64,000 nucleotides of DNA, taken from an uncultured Collinsella sp. (GTDB taxonomy: Bacteria; Actinomycetota; Coriobacteriia; Coriobacteriales; Coriobacteriaceae). The notes below the pieces were generated by a model. That model searched no databases and was not told the DNA's origin. It was given only the letters and a program-made list of their open reading frames with translations. The stretch is from assembly GCA_900542825.1 (NCBI GenBank), contig UQOY01000004.1, forward strand, positions 102,953-166,952. Direction: 5' to 3'. This document shows positions 60,091 through 64,000 of this stretch, piece after piece (the first letter of the stretch is position 1; every line of letters starts with the position of its first letter). The position numbers and the translations under genes are program-made.

Positions 60091-61107
60091 CTACTTGAGC
60101 TTCAGCGCCTCCATCATGGGCACGGCGGCGTCCCAATCGATCTTCCAGCCAATCGACACGCGGACGGTTTCACCCGTTGCGGGAGCCGTCGCAAACAGCG
60201 TATGGCCGTTGTCGGGACCGGTAAAGCGCAGCCACGTTATGCCGTTGTACTCGACCTGGTCGGTTGTTGTCTCCTTGCCTTCGTAGACCTGCTCTAGGCT
60301 TGCAACCTCTTCCTCCGGCGAGCGCGGGAAGATGCTGATGTTCAGGCGTCCTCCAGTCTCGTCGTGGAAGAAGTTTGCCTTTTCGCGCTCTTCGTCGGAC
60401 GAATCCAGCGTGTACCCATCGGCAGCCTCGATGCTGTACGATGCGCAGTCGATGCCCGTTAAATCTGCCTTCTCGCCAGAATCGGCCACGCCGCCGGCCG
60501 CCTTGAACTCCTTGGTCTCGCATCCCGTGGTGTCGAAGTGCATGGCCTCATGATTCTTGGCGGGGGCGTAAGCGTCTACGAACTCGACAGTAATGGGCCC
60601 GTAGTACGCCGTCTTGGGCGCCCAGAAATACACATACTCAACGGTCTCGCCCGGACCGATATCTTGCCTCTTGGAAAGATCGATGCCCTCGTGAAGCTCA
60701 TCGGGAGCCTCGCTTGCAACGTAGTCGAGGACAGCCGCCTTGCCGGAAGTAAACAACGGGTCGCCTGCCTCAAGATCGCCCTGGGCAGCGTGCACGTTAA
60801 AGGAGTCAAACGTTCTGTTCTTTGTGTTGTTGTTGGTAATCTTGATGTGCAGGTAAAAGCCGTCCTGCTTCTTGGCATCACCGCGATAGAACGTACCGTG
60901 AGCCACCGACTCATAGGTAATGCCAGCCACCTCGACCGTCTGCGACTCATAGGCCTTGGCCTTCTTGGACTTCTCCTGCACAGGTGCGCTCCCGCCCGAG
61001 CCACTCGGCGCATTACCGCCGCAGCCGGCAAGCGTACACGCCAACACAGCCGAAAGCGTCACGGTGGGAATTCCTAACAGCAGCTTCTTCGTCATGGGCT
61101 TCATCAT
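60091..61107 (-). CDS. Secreted lipoprotein of unknown function
   Basis: The 338-residue protein has a lipobox LACTLAGCGG (Cys near residue 22), a Gly/Ser linker and a mature domain of about 290 residues with beta-strand patterns (TFYRGDAKKQDGFYLHIKITNNNTKNRTFDSF, a DUF4352-like telokin motif). AAAGGAG precedes the ATG at 61107. The C-terminal part (NGITWLRFTGPDNGHTLFAT) has no known domain. It is transcribed away from the topoisomerase genes. Confidence 0.8.
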   Translation of the reverse strand: MMKPMTKKLLLGIPTVTLSAVLACTLAGCGGNAPSGSGGSAPVQEKSKKAKAYESQTVEVAGITYESVAHGTFYRGDAKKQDGFYLHIKITNNNTKNRTFDSFNVHAAQGDLEAGDPLFTSGKAAVLDYVASEAPDELHEGIDLSKRQDIGPGETVEYVYFWAPKTAYYGPITVEFVDAYAPAKNHEAMHFDTTGCETKEFKAAGGVADSGEKADLTGIDCASYSIEAADGYTLDSSDEEREKANFFHDETGGRLNISIFPRSPEEEVASLEQVYEGKETTTDQVEYNGITWLRFTGPDNGHTLFATAPATGETVRVSIGWKIDWDAAVPMMEALKLK

Positions 61108-61425
61108 CCTCACCGCTCCTTTCGGCTTGCAGCTCATCCGTTGCCCGAGTCGCAAGTCGACTCCGTGGCATCGGCTTCCACTATGAGCGTATGACGAAAC
61201 GCGGCGCCGGCGAAGTGACCCACGGCCCAAATAACGACCCGTCAGCGTTCCTTATGGGCCAAAGGGACTCACGCACGCACGCCCGTGGCCCATAAAACGA
61301 GACGCTTGTCCCAATGTTCGATTCGATCCATCCGCAAACAAAGTAGGGCGCCTCCAGCCGCCTTCAAACTTACTCGGGCAGAATCAACTCGGTCTTGTCC
61401 GAGTAAACGCCGTTCCATCAAATTC

Positions 61426-61439
61426 CGAACGATTGTTCG
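61426..61439. promoter_or_regulatory. LexA-box-like site upstream of the topoisomerase operon
   Basis: CGAACGATTGTTCG is a perfect CGAAC-N4-GTTCG palindrome, the Gram-positive SOS box form. It lies 16 bp upstream of the -35 box of the topoisomerase promoter. Confidence 0.6.
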
Positions 61440-61455
61440 ATGGATTTCGTGTTGG

Positions 61456-61484
61456 TTGGAATCGTCTGTGGGCTGGGCTATGCT
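61456..61484 (+). promoter_or_regulatory. Promoter of the type IIA topoisomerase operon
   Basis: TTGGAA, 17 bp, TATGCT, with the start codon about 55 bp downstream. Confidence 0.55.
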
Positions 61485-61538
61485 ACCTTGACTATCTATA
61501 TGACTTAAATGCAGCAAAGGAGCACCGAGAGAGCGAGT

Positions 61539-63536
61539 ATGGCAAAAAACACCGCAAACTATGGTAACGACAGTATCCGCCAGCTCAAGGACGAGGAACG
61601 CGTACGCCTGCGCCCCGCCGTCATCTTTGGCTCGGACGGACTCGATGGCTGCGCGCATGCTGCCTTCGAGATCCTGTCCAACGCCGTTGACGAGGCACGC
61701 CAGGGCTACGGCAAGCTTATCACCCTTACCGCCTTTCGCGATGGCTCCATTCAGGTAGAGGATAACGGCCGTGGCTGCCCGCTCGACTGGAACCCTTCCG
61801 AAAAGCGCTTTAACTGGGAACTCGTCTTTTGCGAGCTCTACGCCGGCGGCAAGTATAACAACAACCAGGGCGGCGACTACGACTTCTCGCTTGGCACCAA
61901 CGGCCTGGGCTCCTGCGCGACCCAGTACGCTTCCGAGTACATGGACGTCACGGTTTGGCGCGACGGCAACAAGTACTCCCTGCACTTTAAGAAGGGCAAG
62001 GTCGTCGGCGCCAAAAAGAAGGCACTCGAGATTGAGCCCAGCGACGAGAACCGCACCGGCACCACCATCAAGTGGCGCCCCGATCTTGAGGTCTTTACCT
62101 CAATTAGCATTCCCCACGATTGGTATCGCGAGACCATGCGCCGTCAGGCCGTGGTCAACGCTAACGTGACCTTCCGCCTGCGCATTGAGGGTGACGATGG
62201 CGAGTTTTCCGAAGAGGATTTTTGCTATCCCAAGGGCATCGAGGACTACGTGCTCGAGAAGGTCGGCACCGACTATCTCACCGAGCCCTTCTTTATCGAA
62301 GCCGACCGTCGCGGTCGCGACCGCGAGGACCTGCCCGACTACAACGTAAAGATCACCGCGTGCATGTGCTTCTCGCGCACCTTCATGATGCAGGAGTATT
62401 ACCACAACTCATCGTGGCTCGAGAACGGCGGCTCGCCCGAGAAGGCGGCCCGTAGCGCTCTGACCAGCGCCATCGATGCCTACATCAAGCAACAGGGCAA
62501 GTACAACAAAAACGAGAGCGGCATTAAGTGGCAGGACGTCCAGGACTGCCTGGTACTGGTGACCAACTGCTTCTCCACCCAGACGTCCTACGAAAACCAG
62601 ACCAAGAAGGCCATCAACAACCGCTTTATCCAGCAGGCCATGACTGCCTTCTTTAAGGAACGCCTCTCGACCTACTTGATCGAGAACAAAGACGCCGCCA
62701 ACAAGATCATGGAGCAGGTGCTCATCAACAAGCGCTCGCGCGAGAATGCCGAGAAGACGCGCCAGAGTATCAAGACCAACCTGCAGCAGAAGACCGACAT
62801 GGCCAACCGCGTGCAGAAGTTCATCGACTGCCGCTCCAAGGACAAGACCCGTCGCGAAGTCTACATCGTAGAGGGCGACTCGGCGGCGGGCGCCATCCGC
62901 ACCTCGCGCGACGCCGAGTTCCAGGGCGTCATGCCCGTTCGCGGCAAGATCCTCAACTGCCTCAAGGAAGACTATCCGCGCATCTTCAAGTCCGACATCA
63001 TCATGGACCTCATGCGCGTGCTGGGCTGTGGCGTCGAGATAAAGGACAAGCGCATCAAGAATCTGGGCGCGTTTGACCTGGACAACCTGAATTGGAGCAA
63101 GGTCATCATCTGTACCGACGCCGACGTTGACGGTTACCACATCCGTACCCTGATTCTGACGATGCTCTATCGTCTGGTGCCTACGCTCATCGAAGAGGGC
63201 TACGTGTACATCGCCGAGTCGCCGCTGTACGAAATCAACTGCAAGGAAAAGACCTACTTCGCCTACACCGAGCTCGAAAAGAACGGCATCCTGAAGGAAA
63301 TCGGCGACCAGAAGTGCTCCATCAACCGCTCCAAGGGTCTTGGTGAAAACGATCCGGATATGATGTGGCTCACCACCATGAATCCCGAGACGCGCCGCCT
63401 GATCAAGGTGGAGCCTGAAGAGGTTACCAAGATGGAGGCCATGTTCAATCTGCTGCTGGGCAACGACGAGGCGGGACGCAAGCGCCACATCGCCGAGCAT
63501 GGCAAAGAGTACCTAGACCAGCTGGACCTGCAGTAG
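61539..63536 (+). CDS. Type IIA DNA topoisomerase, ATPase/TOPRIM subunit (GyrB/ParE-type)
   Basis: The 665-residue product has the GHKL ATPase motifs (ILSNAVDEARQGYGKL, DNGRGCPLDW, GTNGLGSCATQYASE), a transducer region and the TOPRIM metal site (IVEGDSAAGAIRTSRDAEFQG, then TDADVDGYHIRTLIL, SKGLGENDP). Its partner gene of the A-subunit type follows after 163 bp. It appears divergent from the housekeeping gyrB sequences, so a ParE or an accessory topoisomerase are both possible. A LexA-box-like site lies upstream. Confidence 0.88.
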   Translation: MAKNTANYGNDSIRQLKDEERVRLRPAVIFGSDGLDGCAHAAFEILSNAVDEARQGYGKLITLTAFRDGSIQVEDNGRGCPLDWNPSEKRFNWELVFCELYAGGKYNNNQGGDYDFSLGTNGLGSCATQYASEYMDVTVWRDGNKYSLHFKKGKVVGAKKKALEIEPSDENRTGTTIKWRPDLEVFTSISIPHDWYRETMRRQAVVNANVTFRLRIEGDDGEFSEEDFCYPKGIEDYVLEKVGTDYLTEPFFIEADRRGRDREDLPDYNVKITACMCFSRTFMMQEYYHNSSWLENGGSPEKAARSALTSAIDAYIKQQGKYNKNESGIKWQDVQDCLVLVTNCFSTQTSYENQTKKAINNRFIQQAMTAFFKERLSTYLIENKDAANKIMEQVLINKRSRENAEKTRQSIKTNLQQKTDMANRVQKFIDCRSKDKTRREVYIVEGDSAAGAIRTSRDAEFQGVMPVRGKILNCLKEDYPRIFKSDIIMDLMRVLGCGVEIKDKRIKNLGAFDLDNLNWSKVIICTDADVDGYHIRTLILTMLYRLVPTLIEEGYVYIAESPLYEINCKEKTYFAYTELEKNGILKEIGDQKCSINRSKGLGENDPDMMWLTTMNPETRRLIKVEPEEVTKMEAMFNLLLGNDEAGRKRHIAEHGKEYLDQLDLQ

Positions 63537-63699
63537 AAGGCGGCCCTGCTACAGGGAGCGCATCCGTAAGAGGAAGTAGACCCTCAAGCAGACAGCCCTT
63601 CACCAGGAAGTGATCCTGCGGCAGCAAGCGGTGGCTACGCGCCGCCGTCTTGCATGCGGCATATCGAGAAGCCCCGGAAAGAAGTATCAAGAGGAATCC

Positions 63700-64000
63700 A
63701 TGGCAAAGAGGAAAACCGACACCAAGTCAAAGAAGAAGCAGGTCAACGACGCCAACGTCATCGGCCTGCATTCTGAGGTCACGCAACAGCCCATCACGGA
63801 GACGCTCGAGTCCAACTACATGCCCTATGCCATGAGCACCAACGTTTCGCGTGCCTTTCCCGAAATCGATGGCTTCAAGCCCTCGCACCGCAAGCTGCTT
63901 TTCACCATGTACAAGATGGGCCTGCTCAAGGGCGACCGCCAGAAGAGCGCCAACATCGTGGGCCAGACCATGAAGCTCAAAGATCGGAAGAGCACACGTC
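63700..64000 (+). CDS. Type IIA DNA topoisomerase, A subunit (GyrA/ParC-type), truncated
   Basis: The first 94 codons read NVIGLHSEVTQQPITETLES, YMPYAMSTNVSRAFPEIDGFKPSHRKLLFTMYKMG, matching GyrA/ParC. The catalytic tyrosine lies beyond the window. After MKL the sequence changes to an adapter (63981-64000), so the last codons (KDRKSTR) are not natural. The ATG at 63700 has AAGAGG upstream. Confidence 0.85.
   Translation, partial: MAKRKTDTKSKKKQVNDANVIGLHSEVTQQPITETLESNYMPYAMSTNVSRAFPEIDGFKPSHRKLLFTMYKMGLLKGDRQKSANIVGQTMKLKDRKSTR
63981..64000 (+). other. Illumina TruSeq adapter sequence at contig end
   Basis: The final 20 bases AGATCGGAAGAGCACACGTC equal the start of the TruSeq read-1 adapter. 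They are not genomic. Confidence 0.97.

Larger units (their letters stand above)
61108..61538. other. 430-bp intergenic region with two inverted repeats and the topoisomerase promoter
   Basis: It holds the lipoprotein promoter side, an inverted repeat TTATGGGCCA/TGGCCCATAA (61252-61295), a second repeat TTACTCGG/CCGAGTAA (61370-61406), a LexA-box-like site (61426-61439) and a promoter (61456-61484). I see no gene in it. Confidence 0.6.

Noticed and set aside
61252..61295. Terminator for a gene upstream
   Set aside because: The 10-bp arms are 24 bp apart, no gene ends in front of it and no T-tract follows; I list it only as an inverted repeat.

Overview
The window looks like a chromosomal contig end from a Coriobacteriia gut anaerobe, most likely Collinsella or a close relative (inference). 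The basis is roughly 60% GC, AAGGAG-type ribosome sites, a LAxTGD-type sortase signal, and the mix of protein families: a CD1871A/NapH-like/TlpA redox module, a CoA-disulfide-reductase/rhodanese fusion, DUF1700 with PadR, and a LuxR-regulated surface protein. No rRNA, tRNA, CRISPR array or prophage is visible. The last 20 bases match an Illumina TruSeq adapter, so the right edge is a sequencing artefact inside a truncated gyrA/parC-type gene.

Layout. 1-3.4 kb: EcsC-family and DUF4230 genes, a lipoprotein and a small serine recombinase. 3.5-11.1 kb: two paralogous AAA+ ATPases around a UvrA paralogue and a GNAT acetyltransferase, then a Tet(M)-like ribosomal-protection GTPase. Each boundary here carries the same 31-bp palindrome. 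11.4-22.4 kb: housekeeping and transport genes, including rsmJ, rlmA, a MATE pump, a divergent LysR/EamA pair, ung, an SDR, a VUT-family (queuosine precursor) transporter and prfC. 22.5-25 kb: four tandem palindromes, then an autoregulated GntR-ABC operon. 25-35.4 kb: methyltransferase, ClC and K+ channels, LOG protein, a hybrid sensor kinase split by a one-base frameshift at an A6 tract, a PNPOx-like protein, a MalY/PatB lyase, trmO, an HTH/zinc-ribbon/TipAS protein and a glutaredoxin. 35.5-38.5 kb: a frameshifted gene of unknown function behind a structured leader, a small two-gene unit resembling a toxin-antitoxin locus, and a dus gene. 38.8-50.5 kb: a MacB-like ABC transporter and two redox modules. 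One is Crp/Fnr regulator, rhodanese and CoADR-rhodanese; the other is CD1871A, NapH-like and TlpA, divergent from a two-component system. 50.5-52.2 kb: a decay zone with remnants of an arginase and a third AAA ATPase, plus a gene broken by an in-frame amber codon. 52.3-61.1 kb: a PadR/DUF1700/short-DUF4097-like cassette, a LuxR regulator, a 1455-residue wall-anchored protein and a lipoprotein. 61.5-64 kb: a type IIA topoisomerase pair whose promoter region carries a LexA-box-like site.

The most unusual signal is a family of short palindromes with a GGGAC-type core and variable but self-complementary arms. Most copies sit 0-14 bp after a stop codon, and in one case the palindrome supplies the stop codon. 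Second is the tandem array of four ~60-bp palindromes, arranged as two copies of a two-palindrome unit, between prfC and the GntR operon.
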